Source: CAIJXJ01 sp964445115 (GTDB lineage Bacteria > Pseudomonadota > Gammaproteobacteria > Burkholderiales > Methylophilaceae). Taken from it: a DNA stretch of 43,397 nucleotides. This document shows positions 1-7,283 of this stretch, in pieces (the stretch's first letter is position 1; every line of letters begins with the position of its first letter). Made by a program: the position numbers and the translations under genes. The stretch is from contig CAYUJU010000021.1 in NCBI GenBank assembly GCA_964445115.1, positions 1 through 43,397 on the forward strand, written 5' to 3'. The notes beneath the pieces were generated by a model. It saw only the letters and a list, made by a program, of their open reading frames with translations. It did not search any database and had not been told where the DNA came from.

Positions 1-109
1 CCAGTACGACCATGCGGCCGTGGCGGATCTCCTCGATGATCTCACTGACGGGGGAGATATCAATCTCAGCCAAGCCCAGTTCAAGGAATCGGTTGCCAAC
101 ATCATTCAT
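1..109 (-). CDS. ribBA: 3,4-dihydroxy-2-butanone-4-phosphate synthase (RibB/RibBA), N-terminal fragment
   Basis: This is the first 36 codons of a gene running off the left edge. The translation begins MNDVGNRFLELGLAEIDISP and continues through SEIIEEIRHGRMVVL, the characteristic start of RibB-type enzymes, which turn ribulose 5-phosphate into the four-carbon precursor of riboflavin. In many betaproteobacteria this domain is fused to a RibA-like domain; the fragment cannot show whether that is so here. Its ATG (109-107) overlaps the folE2 stop codon by four bases (ATGA), so the two genes are probably translationally coupled. A flavin biosynthesis gene next to a locus rich in FMN-dependent enzymes is suggestive but may be coincidence. 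Confidence 0.8.
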   Translation of the reverse strand, partial: MNDVGNRFLELGLAEIDISPVSEIIEEIRHGRMVVL

Positions 110-909
110 GATGGCCGGCCTCCGTGAATTACGGCATAAGCCGAATGATTATGAATGGACTCGAAGTTTTCGCACTCGACCGAATACGCCAGTATGCGAG
201 GATCAATCGCCATCATTGTCGCCACGTCACGCACCATGTCCTCCACGAACTTCGGATTGTCATAGGCGTGCTCCGTCACGAACTTCTCATCCGGACGCTT
301 CAGCAAGCCATACAACTCGCTCGACGCCTGCGTCTCCACGATACGGATCAGCTCTTCCACCCAGATGAAGTCGTTGATGCGCGCCGTGATCGTCACGTGC
401 GAACGCTGGTTGTGCGCACCGTAATCTGAAATCTTCTTCGAGCACGGGCACAAGCTCGTCACCGGCACCAGCACCTTCACCGTGATGCTGTACTCGCCAT
501 CCTTGATCTCACCGATGAACGTCACCTCGTAATCCAGCAGGCTCTTCACCCCGGAGATCGGCGCCGCCTTCGAGATGAAATATGGGAACGTCATCTCGAT
601 ATGGCCGGAGTTCGCCTCGAGGCGCTTCACCATCTCGCGCAGGATGCTCTCGAAATTCTCGATCGAGATTTCGCGCTCATTCATGTTCAGGATCTCGACG
701 AAGCGCGACATGTGGGTGCCCTTGAAGTTATGGGGCAGATGCACGTACATGTTGAACATCGCGACCGTGTGCTGCACGCCACCGGTTTTGTCCTTGACCT
801 TGACCGGATGGCGAATGGACTTGATGCCGACCTTGTCGATCGCAAGGTGACGCACGTCAGGCGTGTTCTGTACGTCTTCGATAATTGCGGTATCTACAAC
901 AGTATTCAT
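106..909 (-). CDS. folE2: GTP cyclohydrolase I type 2 (FolE2)
   Basis: A 267-residue cytoplasmic enzyme that converts GTP to 7,8-dihydroneopterin triphosphate, the first step of folate (and some queuosine) synthesis. FolE2 is the COG1469-type isozyme that can work without zinc. Diagnostic stretches are TPDVRHLAIDKVGIKSIRHP near the N-terminus, VTSLCPCSKKISDYGAHNQR in the middle (the Cys is the conserved metal ligand) and FESIHNHSAYA at the C-terminus. The frame stays open to 1020, but I start at the ATG at 909: it gives the usual family length, the residues upstream do not look like the family, and GAGGA lies about 10 bases before it. It overlaps ribBA by four bases. Some bacteria derepress FolE2 under zinc limitation; I see no clear Zur box here. 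Confidence 0.93.
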   Translation of the reverse strand: MNTVVDTAIIEDVQNTPDVRHLAIDKVGIKSIRHPVKVKDKTGGVQHTVAMFNMYVHLPHNFKGTHMSRFVEILNMNEREISIENFESILREMVKRLEANSGHIEMTFPYFISKAAPISGVKSLLDYEVTFIGEIKDGEYSITVKVLVPVTSLCPCSKKISDYGAHNQRSHVTITARINDFIWVEELIRIVETQASSELYGLLKRPDEKFVTEHAYDNPKFVEDMVRDVATMMAIDPRILAYSVECENFESIHNHSAYAVIHGGRPS

Positions 910-1094
910 ATGCTTGATGTCCTCATCTCGGAGGTAAGGCAATATACGTGCCACCCAATCACACTCGAGATTCAGCGCGTCCAAGCATGGAGCCACAGAC
1001 TCCGCAAACGACACTGACAACCCTTACTTTGCAGCCATCTGCGGCATTTTCGTTAGAAGCAACCGCATTCACAAAAACCGATTCCCAGAGTCAC

Positions 1095-1110
1095 TGTTGC
1101 CTGATAAACA
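1095..1110. promoter_or_regulatory. Putative activator-binding dyad upstream of sfnE (distal)
   Basis: The sequence TGTTGCCTGATAAACA has the TGTT-N8-AACA form shared with 1121-1136 and 20635-20650. By eye it matches the reverse complement of the latter at 13 of 16 positions. Its centre lies about 120 bp upstream of the -24 element of the sfnE promoter, a usual place for a sigma-54 enhancer. Assignment to SfnR is inference. Confidence 0.5.
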
Positions 1111-1120
1111 CCATAAAAGC

Positions 1121-1136
1121 TGTTCAATATGCAACA
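1121..1136. promoter_or_regulatory. Putative activator-binding dyad upstream of sfnE (proximal)
   Basis: TGTTCAATATGCAACA differs at a single position from TGTTCAATAGGCAACA upstream of the 12-gene operon (20635-20650). Its centre is about 93 bp from the -24 element, almost the same spacing as at that second site (about 91 bp). It is the better of the two dyads here and is probably where an SfnR-type activator binds. Confidence 0.6.
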
Positions 1137-1221
1137 GTTGGCAAGCAACCCAGTCTCAACACCAACATAGAGGTCTCGCAGAAAACACAATAACAAATTG
1201 AATTAAATGACTTTATTGTTG

Positions 1222-1237
1222 TGGCACAAGCCTTGCT
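1222..1237 (+). promoter_or_regulatory. Sigma-54 promoter of sfnECR
   Basis: TGGCACAAGCCTTGCT is an essentially perfect -24/-12 sequence (TGGCAC-N5-TTGCW). The ATG of sfnE lies 44 bases past its end, giving a short leader. In Pseudomonas putida DS1 the sfnECR operon is described as CysB-controlled, with SfnR acting further down, so a sigma-54 promoter directly before this operon suggests autoregulation or control by the second SfnR of this locus. Confidence 0.85.
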
Positions 1238-1280
1238 CTGAATGTAACGTCTTCATTCATCCCAAGCAAAGAAACATCAC

Positions 1281-1844
1281 ATGAAAACTCCACTTAAAGT
1301 TATTGCTGTTACTGGCAGCACCTATCGTCCATCACGCACGCTGGTTCTGACTGAGGCGCTCATCGCAGCACTCGAAAAAATCCTGCCGATCGAAAGCCGA
1401 ATCATCGAGCTTGGAGATATCGCCCGACCATTGGGAGGGGCTCTATCCCGTAAAGAACTGCCGGAAACGGTTGAGCACCAGTTACGCGCTATTGAGTCCG
1501 CGGATCTGCTGATCGTCTCAGCCCCGGTATATCGGGGCTCTTATCCAGGGCAGTTCAAGCACCTGTTTGACCTAATCGGCCAGGATGCGCTGATAGACAC
1601 ACCAGTACTGCTCGCTGCTACGGGAGGAAGCGAGCGCCACGCGCTGGTCATCGACCATCAATTACGTCCGTTGTTTAGTTTCTTCCAGTCGCTAACTTTA
1701 CCGATAGGCGTTTACGCGTCAGAAGCGGACTTCAGCGACTACAAGATCAGCAGCGACGCCCTTAAGGAACGTATCAACCTCGCAGTTGAGCGCGCACTTC
1801 CCGTGTTCGGCGCCCGTAGCACCGAACTGTTGAAATTTGCTTAA
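1281..1844 (+). CDS. sfnE: NAD(P)H-dependent FMN reductase (SfnE/MsuE)
   Basis: A 187-residue flavodoxin-fold reductase of the SsuE/MsuE family that makes free FMNH2 for two-component flavin monooxygenases. The nucleotide-binding start VIAVTGSTYRPSRT, the central SAPVYRGSYPGQFKHLFDLI and the stretch LLAATGGSERHALVIDHQLR are typical and closely resemble Pseudomonas MsuE. It is the only obvious flavin reductase in the window, so it is the likely FMNH2 source for SfnC and for the four flavin-dependent enzymes of the operon at 4208-20462. It is the first gene of sfnECR, read from the sigma-54 promoter at 1222, and its stop precedes the sfnC start by about 20 bases. Confidence 0.92.
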   Translation: MKTPLKVIAVTGSTYRPSRTLVLTEALIAALEKILPIESRIIELGDIARPLGGALSRKELPETVEHQLRAIESADLLIVSAPVYRGSYPGQFKHLFDLIGQDALIDTPVLLAATGGSERHALVIDHQLRPLFSFFQSLTLPIGVYASEADFSDYKISSDALKERINLAVERALPVFGARSTELLKFA

Positions 1845-1863
1845 AACTGCCGAGAGAGTGCCC

Positions 1864-3051
1864 GTGTTAATTCACAACCAACAAAACAAACTAAGCATCC
1901 TGCAAATTGCGCAGCAATTGGCCGCTGAATTTGCAAAAACTGCCGCAGAGCGGGATGAACATGGCGGCACGCCTAAAACAGAACGTGATGCGATACGCAA
2001 TAGCGGGTTACTTTCCTTGAGTATTCCCCGTGAGTTCGGGGGGCTTGGAGCATCCTGGGGCGAGACATTAAATATCGTCCGTGAGTTTGCGAAAGTGGAC
2101 AGTTCGATTGCTCACGTTTTCGGTTTTCAGCATTTAATGCTGGCGACTGTCCGCCTGTTTTCCAAGCCGGAACAATGGCAACCCTGGTTCGAGCTAACCG
2201 CCCACAAGGATTGGTTCTGGGGTAATGCGCTGAATCCGTTGGATAAGCGTACCGTCGTCAAGACATATGACGGATGGCGTGAATTCTCCGGGAAGAAAAG
2301 CTTTTGCTCCGGGGCCAGTGACTCCGAGATGCTCATCGCCTCAGCTGTCGATGAAAATGCGGGAGGGAAGTTGCTCATTGCGGCAATCCCCACTGGTCGT
2401 ACCGGGATTACGCTGCTCGGAGACTGGAACAACATGGGGCAACGACAGACCGACAGCGGCAGTGCCATTTTCGAACGCGTGCGTGTCGAAGAGAACGAAC
2501 TTCTGCTGGATCCGGGACCATTAAGCACGCCTTTTGCGTGCCTGCGTCCATTAATCGCCCAACTCACTTTCGCCCACATGTTCCTCGGCATTGCGGAGGG
2601 GGCCTTCGAAGAGGCTCGCAGCTATACCCTGCATGAAACACGTGCCTGGTTTGGTGCGAAGGTGAATCACGCCCATGAGGACCCCTACATCCTTGGCCAC
2701 TACGGCGAGTTTTGGGTTGCGCTTGAAGGCGTAAAACTGCTGGTAGAAAAAGCCGCCAGCCAACTCGATGAGGCATGGAGCAAGGGGGAAAACCTGAGTC
2801 ACGAAGAGCGGGCACAGCTGGCCGTATCAGTTGCCACTGCGAAGGTCGCTTCTTCCAGAGTTGGCCTTGACCTTTGCTCCCGGATTTTCGAAGTTACCGG
2901 AGCGCGTTCCACCCATGCAGCATTGCGTCTGGATCGGTACTGGCGCAATCTACGCACCCAGACGCTGCACGATCCGGTTGCTTACAAGATCCGCGAACTT
3001 GGTGATTGGGCTCTCAATCAGACGCGCCCCACACCAACCTTTTATTCATAA
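1864..3051 (+). CDS. sfnC: SfnC/MsuC-type FMNH2-dependent monooxygenase (acyl-CoA dehydrogenase fold)
   Basis: A 395-residue protein with the acyl-CoA dehydrogenase fold. Members in sulfur loci use FMNH2 and O2; MsuC of Pseudomonas has been described as oxidising methanesulfinate to methanesulfonate. Markers are LLSLSIPREFGGLGASWGE near the N-terminus, the central NALNPLD and GQRQTDSGSA segments, and the C-terminal RLDRYWRNLRTQTLHDPVAY. The frame opens upstream at a TTG inside sfnE; I prefer the GTG at 1864 because a GAGAG ribosome site lies 7 bases before it (GTG 1858 is an alternative). No SsuD/MsuD or SfnG partner is encoded in the window, so methanesulfonate cleavage would have to occur through enzymes elsewhere or through the DszA-like proteins nearby. 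Confidence 0.88.
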   Translation: MLIHNQQNKLSILQIAQQLAAEFAKTAAERDEHGGTPKTERDAIRNSGLLSLSIPREFGGLGASWGETLNIVREFAKVDSSIAHVFGFQHLMLATVRLFSKPEQWQPWFELTAHKDWFWGNALNPLDKRTVVKTYDGWREFSGKKSFCSGASDSEMLIASAVDENAGGKLLIAAIPTGRTGITLLGDWNNMGQRQTDSGSAIFERVRVEENELLLDPGPLSTPFACLRPLIAQLTFAHMFLGIAEGAFEEARSYTLHETRAWFGAKVNHAHEDPYILGHYGEFWVALEGVKLLVEKAASQLDEAWSKGENLSHEERAQLAVSVATAKVASSRVGLDLCSRIFEVTGARSTHAALRLDRYWRNLRTQTLHDPVAYKIRELGDWALNQTRPTPTFYS

Positions 3052-3059
3052 AGATCCCC

Positions 3060-4151
3060 ATGCAGCTGCTCACGCTTGCTCCGCCGGACGGTGCTGCCCA
3101 TGTCACGGCACACGTCTTCGAGGACCCAAAATCGCAGGCCCTTCTCAGCCGTCTGCGGCAGATCGCCCCAAGTGAGGACAGCGTACTGCTTATTGGCGAA
3201 CCCGGCACGGGCAAGGAGATGGTTGCACGGCACATACACAACCTCAGCCCCCGCCGCAACGGCCCCTTTGTCGCGGTCGACGGTGGCGCCTTTTCAGAAG
3301 CGCTGATCGAGGCAGAATTGTTCGGTCATGAGAAGGGAGCATTCACGGGCGCATTGACATCCAAAGCTGGATGCTTTGAAGCAGCTCACGGCGGAACACT
3401 TTTCCTGGACGAGGTGGGAAACCTTCCCCTCGCCATCCAAGCCAAGCTCCTGCGAGCCCTCCAGGAACGTGAAGTCGCTCGCCTGGGGACACACGGAAGC
3501 ATTCCGATCGATGTGCGGGTCGTGACTTCGGCCAGCGAACCGCTAGAAAAAGCGATCAAAGCCGGCCAATTTCGTAAGGATCTCTATTCCTGGCTCAATA
3601 TCGTCGAGCTACAACTCCCCCCCTTACGTGAGCGCACGGGGGATATCCTGCCACTCGTCCATCATTTCATCGAGACCTACAGTGCACGTCTGGGATATGG
3701 CGCCATTCAGATCACGACAGATGCCGAACAGAAGCTGTTGAACTACATCTGGCCCGGCAACATTCGGGAACTGGAAAACGTCATCCACCATACCTTGTTG
3801 CTGTGCCGCAACGGACTGATTCGTGATGAGGATCTACATTTGCAGCTCAAGCACATCGGGCACAAGGGCGATGACACCCGCCATGGCGAATCAGCAGAAG
3901 ATCTACTACTTCGCGCTTTTCACCAGTTGTTTCACGAACACGGGGGGAGCCTGCACGAAATCGTCGAGGATTCCTTGCTTCGTGCCACCTATCGCTTCTG
4001 CCACTACAACCAAGTTCATACCGCTGACATGCTGGGCCTTAGCCGCAACGTTACACGGGCACGCCTGATTGCGATAGGAGAGTTGGTCGTCAATAAGAGG
4101 CGGGGGGAATCCGCAAGCCAGCGCAGGACACTGGCACAGGTATCGATTTAG
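3060..4151 (+). CDS. sfnR: Sigma-54-dependent activator SfnR (copy 1, altered AAA+ residues)
   Basis: A 363-residue enhancer-binding protein with no N-terminal sensory domain: a AAA+ domain (about residues 20-255) and a C-terminal helix-turn-helix (NQVHTADMLGLSRNVTRARL). Walker A GEPGTGKE (46-53), the sigma-54 contact loop GAFTGA (93-98) and Walker B LFLDE are intact. By alignment to PspF (offset of 10 residues throughout), three catalytic positions are changed: the glutamate-switch Asn is Asp74, the sensor I Asn is Ser159 (TSASEPL where AATNVDL is usual), and the second arginine finger is Trp178 (FRKDLYSWLN). The paralogue at 37207-38313 keeps all three. Start: ATG 3060, nine bases after sfnC. 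The protein may need a partner or act with low activity; I cannot tell whether these changes are common among SfnR proteins. Confidence 0.88.
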   Translation: MQLLTLAPPDGAAHVTAHVFEDPKSQALLSRLRQIAPSEDSVLLIGEPGTGKEMVARHIHNLSPRRNGPFVAVDGGAFSEALIEAELFGHEKGAFTGALTSKAGCFEAAHGGTLFLDEVGNLPLAIQAKLLRALQEREVARLGTHGSIPIDVRVVTSASEPLEKAIKAGQFRKDLYSWLNIVELQLPPLRERTGDILPLVHHFIETYSARLGYGAIQITTDAEQKLLNYIWPGNIRELENVIHHTLLLCRNGLIRDEDLHLQLKHIGHKGDDTRHGESAEDLLLRAFHQLFHEHGGSLHEIVEDSLLRATYRFCHYNQVHTADMLGLSRNVTRARLIAIGELVVNKRRGESASQRRTLAQVSI

Positions 4152-4191
4152 ACATCACTCAACGATGTCAGGGCTGAGTCACCCTCAGCCC
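4151..4191. terminator. Tandem hairpins between convergent sfnR and aldo/keto reductase genes
   Basis: Two inverted repeats follow each other: GACATC/GATGTC (4151-4156, 4164-4169) and GGGCTGAG/CTCAGCCC (4171-4178, 4184-4191) with a five-base loop. They sit exactly between two convergent operons. Neither has a strong T-run, so this is a plausible but unproven bidirectional terminator. Confidence 0.5.
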
Positions 4192-4207
4192 CCCTCCCGT
4201 TCGTCAC

Positions 4208-5215
4208 TCAGGCTACGGGACGTCCTGAAACAAAATGTGTTGGATCGTTATATCCCCATGTCGAGGCATGCCCCGGAATCACCAGCGTATCCACAAACGC
4301 CTCATCCTCAGCAGTGATTCGTACGTCCAACGCTTTCTGGTAGGTGTTCCACTGCTCCTCAGTGCGTGGACCGACGATCGTCGAACTCACCGCTTGGTTA
4401 TGCAGAACCCAGGCAATGGCGAACTCGACCGTACCAATCCCGCGGGACTGGGTGTATTCATTGATCTTCTGGGCGACAACCAGCGACTCTTCACGCCACT
4501 CGGTTTCCAGAATACGCTTATCTTGGCGGCCCGCGCGCGTAGTGTTATCCGGAGCAACGCCGGGTACATATTTCCCGCTTAGCACCCCTCTTGCCAGTGG
4601 GCTATAAGGGACGACGCCCAGCCCATGAAAACTGGCAGATGTAATCTGCTCGGGCTCGGCCTGACGATTGACGATGTTGTACAACGGTTGACTGACGACG
4701 GGCTTATCAACACCCAGACGCTCCGCCACGTTTGCAATTTCGGCGATTCGCCAGCCACGGTAGTTGGAGACCCCCCAATATCTAATTTTTCCTTGGCGCA
4801 ACAGGTCACCAATCGCAGAAACCGTGACTTCCAGCGGCGTATCATGATCTTCGCGATGCAGATAATAGATATCGAGATAATCTGTACCTAGCCGCTTCAG
4901 GCTTTCGTCGATGGAAGTCAGGATATGCTTACGGCTCAACCCGCGACGGTTCGGCGGACCATCTGCCCCGCCCATTCCCACCTTGGATGCGAGCACCCAC
5001 TGATCGCGGCGTTCGGCAATGCCTTGACCGACGATTTCCTCGGATCGCCCACCGTTATAGAGGTCCGCCGTATCAATAAAATTGATACCCTGGTCAAACG
5101 CGTTATGAATAATACGCAGCGACTCTTCTGCACTGGTCTGCCCGCCGAACATCATGGTCCCCAGCGTCAGTGTGGAAACCTTGAGCCCTGATCGGCCTAG
5201 TGTACGATATTGCAT
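4208..5215 (-). CDS. Aldo/keto reductase (last gene of the 12-gene operon)
   Basis: A 335-residue NADPH-dependent oxidoreductase with a TIM-barrel fold. The start MQYRTLGRSGLKVSTLTLGT, FIDTADLYNGGRSEE with the catalytic Asp and Tyr, ASKVGM with the Lys and LDIYYLHRED with the His give the full catalytic tetrad; KIRYWGVSNY and AIAWVLHNQAVSSTIVGPRT complete the signature. It resembles the YghZ/YajO-type reductases that act on aldehydes and ketones. Preceded by a good ribosome site (AGGAGAAGTAA before the ATG). In this operon it probably reduces carbonyl products of C-S bond cleavage, together with the Tas-like enzyme at 14043; that role is inference. Confidence 0.88.
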   Translation of the reverse strand: MQYRTLGRSGLKVSTLTLGTMMFGGQTSAEESLRIIHNAFDQGINFIDTADLYNGGRSEEIVGQGIAERRDQWVLASKVGMGGADGPPNRRGLSRKHILTSIDESLKRLGTDYLDIYYLHREDHDTPLEVTVSAIGDLLRQGKIRYWGVSNYRGWRIAEIANVAERLGVDKPVVSQPLYNIVNRQAEPEQITSASFHGLGVVPYSPLARGVLSGKYVPGVAPDNTTRAGRQDKRILETEWREESLVVAQKINEYTQSRGIGTVEFAIAWVLHNQAVSSTIVGPRTEEQWNTYQKALDVRITAEDEAFVDTLVIPGHASTWGYNDPTHFVSGRPVA

Positions 5216-5269
5216 TTACTTCTCCTGAAAGCGCCTCGCAAGGATGGAGGCTGATGATTGATATACGGA

Positions 5270-7096
5270 TCAAGCGACTTCTTCGTAGAACATGCCATCA
5301 GACTGCTTGCTCCACAGCTTGAAATACTGGCCTCGCTTGCGCAGTAATTCCTGATGACTGCCATCTTCCACCACCCGACCCTTGTCGAAGACCAGGATAC
5401 GATCAAGGTGAGCGATAGTAGACAGTCGGTGAGCAACCACGATTACGGTCTTGTCGACCATAATCTCGTCCAGTTTGTCCTGAATAAAGCGCTCCGTAAT
5501 CGAATCCAGACTTGAGGTCGCTTCATCCATCACAAGAATGGGCGCATTCTTCAGCAATACACGTGCGATGGCGATACGCTGTCGCTGCCCGCCGGAGAGT
5601 TTGACTCCTCGCTCGCCGACCAACGAGTCGTAACCATTTTCCATGCTCTCTATAAAACCGCTGGCACCGGCACGATGAATGGCATCATCCAATTCATCCT
5701 GTGTCGCATCCAGACGGCCGTAGTGAATGTTTTCCCGGATGGTACGATGGAACAATCCCGGCTCTTGCGGAATCAGCCCAATCTGCTGATGAAGAGAATG
5801 CTGCGTCACATCTCGCACATCCTTACCATCGATCAACACCTGCCCCTCGTTGACGTCGTAGAGCCGTAGCAGCAAATTCACCAATGTCGACTTGCCTGAC
5901 CCGGAAGACCCCACTAAGCCGACCCGCTGGCCAGCCATAATGGTGATATTCAGATTCTCAAAAATGCGCTTGTCCGAGCTATAGCCAAAACCAACGTTGC
6001 GAAATTCGATCTCGCCACGCTTCACTTCCAGCTTTACTGCATCCGGCTTGTCGACCACCTCGTGTGGCCGTATCAGGGTTCGCACCCCATTGGCAATATT
6101 GCCAGTCGCTTCGAAAAACTCGAGAAAGCGACGCGACAAGCTGGCAACATCGTTGATGATAAGCAGCGACAGGCTCGTCGCCATTACGAAGGCAGCGATA
6201 TCAATCTGTTTTTGTTGCCACAAATACAGTGAGACCATCACCATGCCGAACTTGAGTGTCATTCCACAGATGGACTGGAACCAGCGGATTCTTTCCATAT
6301 ACCCAAAGGAGCGGTATGCAGCGCCCACCTCACGATCAAGGAAATCGCCCAAGTATCCATGCTCGAAGGGATGACGGGCAAAAAGGCGAATATTCGTGAG
6401 ATTGGTGACTGCATCTACCACCTTGCCGCTACTAGTACTTCGCGCAGCCGAATACTGTTGCGCCAAGGGATGACAACTTTTGGCCAGGTAATAGCAGATT
6501 GTCAGAAACACGACCGACCAGCCCAGCATGAAAAGGGCCAGCACTTTAGATGCAGTCGACAGCACGACAACGGCAAGGCTGAGCGTCACCAGCAGTGGGA
6601 TCAGGTCGAACAGCAGGATGCTGAGTGTCTGGTTGACACCGAGGGCGACTTCCGAGACCCGGTGCGCAAGTGCGCCAGCAAACTCATTATTGACGAAGCG
6701 ATGAGAGTGTTGTTGTAAATAGGCATACACTACATGCGTCACGGTACGTCGCTGTTTCGGCAGAACCCGAATATGACAGCCCGTACCGCCCCGGGTAAAC
6801 AGCACTTCAAGCAGCAACAAGGCTGCAAATTGCAGCACCGGAGTCCGCAGCACTTCTACCGCATGGTCGACCTCTAGCCCCTGGCTCACCGCGCGGGTAA
6901 TCTGCCCCAGTCCCCATGGGATGAGGACAGTGCAGATCACGGCGAGAATCTGAAATACCAGGATGGCCGAATACCACCACTTGTAGTTACTGACAAAAAA
7001 TCCGACAAACCTGAATGGTGTCGATGGCAAATATCGAATATTCCAACTGCGCAGCAGATGGCTGCGATTATTGGGTGGCGTGATGAAATCAGTCAT
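5270..7096 (-). CDS. ABC exporter half-transporter (MsbA/MdlB type)
   Basis: A 608-residue fusion of a six-helix transmembrane domain (about residues 30-330) and an ATPase domain. The ATPase has Walker A GSSGSGKST, signature LSGGQRQR, Walker B ILVMDEATSSLD and H-loop VVAHRLST. Such half-transporters work as dimers and export lipids, peptides or hydrophobic small molecules. It ends 55 bases before the aldo/keto reductase gene. A 187-base gap separates it from the MFS gene upstream, with a weak internal sigma-54-like site. Exporters within a substrate-utilisation operon suggest removal of a desulfurised skeleton or toxic intermediate; the substrate cannot be read from the sequence. Confidence 0.88.
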   Translation of the reverse strand: MTDFITPPNNRSHLLRSWNIRYLPSTPFRFVGFFVSNYKWWYSAILVFQILAVICTVLIPWGLGQITRAVSQGLEVDHAVEVLRTPVLQFAALLLLEVLFTRGGTGCHIRVLPKQRRTVTHVVYAYLQQHSHRFVNNEFAGALAHRVSEVALGVNQTLSILLFDLIPLLVTLSLAVVVLSTASKVLALFMLGWSVVFLTICYYLAKSCHPLAQQYSAARSTSSGKVVDAVTNLTNIRLFARHPFEHGYLGDFLDREVGAAYRSFGYMERIRWFQSICGMTLKFGMVMVSLYLWQQKQIDIAAFVMATSLSLLIINDVASLSRRFLEFFEATGNIANGVRTLIRPHEVVDKPDAVKLEVKRGEIEFRNVGFGYSSDKRIFENLNITIMAGQRVGLVGSSGSGKSTLVNLLLRLYDVNEGQVLIDGKDVRDVTQHSLHQQIGLIPQEPGLFHRTIRENIHYGRLDATQDELDDAIHRAGASGFIESMENGYDSLVGERGVKLSGGQRQRIAIARVLLKNAPILVMDEATSSLDSITERFIQDKLDEIMVDKTVIVVAHRLSTIAHLDRILVFDKGRVVEDGSHQELLRKRGQYFKLWSKQSDGMFYEEVA

Positions 7097-7158
7097 GGGT
7101 GATGAGGCAATCGTTTGGCATCAGGGAACTCTTCCGAAACACAACAACCTGCACCTAA

Positions 7159-7174
7159 CGCAGAATTCATGCCA
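7159..7174 (-). promoter_or_regulatory. Weak candidate internal sigma-54 promoter
   Basis: On the minus strand TGGCATGAATTCTGCG keeps the GG and GC dinucleotides at the right -24/-12 spacing and lies 63 bases before the ABC exporter ATG, in the only sizeable gap (7097-7283) of the operon. No matching 16-bp dyad is visible upstream, so it may be chance. Confidence 0.3.
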
Positions 7175-7283
7175 TCAATAAATACCTTTTATATTCATTG
7201 CACTAGAAATATTTTCCGGCGAAACAGGTGATGCTTAAACAACAAGTTGCTGGCTCGCTGTCGTCTTTGTGACAACTGCGCAA

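Larger units (their letters stand above)
910..1280. other. Divergent intergenic region between folE2 and sfnECR
   Basis: This 371-base gap holds the regulatory DNA of the sfnECR operon: a sigma-54 promoter at 1222-1237 and two 16-bp dyads at 1095-1110 and 1121-1136. The folE2 promoter must also lie here but I cannot place it. Open frames in this stretch have no recognisable protein content. Confidence 0.6.

Noticed and set aside
910..1020. N-terminal extension of folE2 by 37 residues
   Set aside because: The extra residues do not resemble the family and a well-placed ATG with ribosome site lies at 909.
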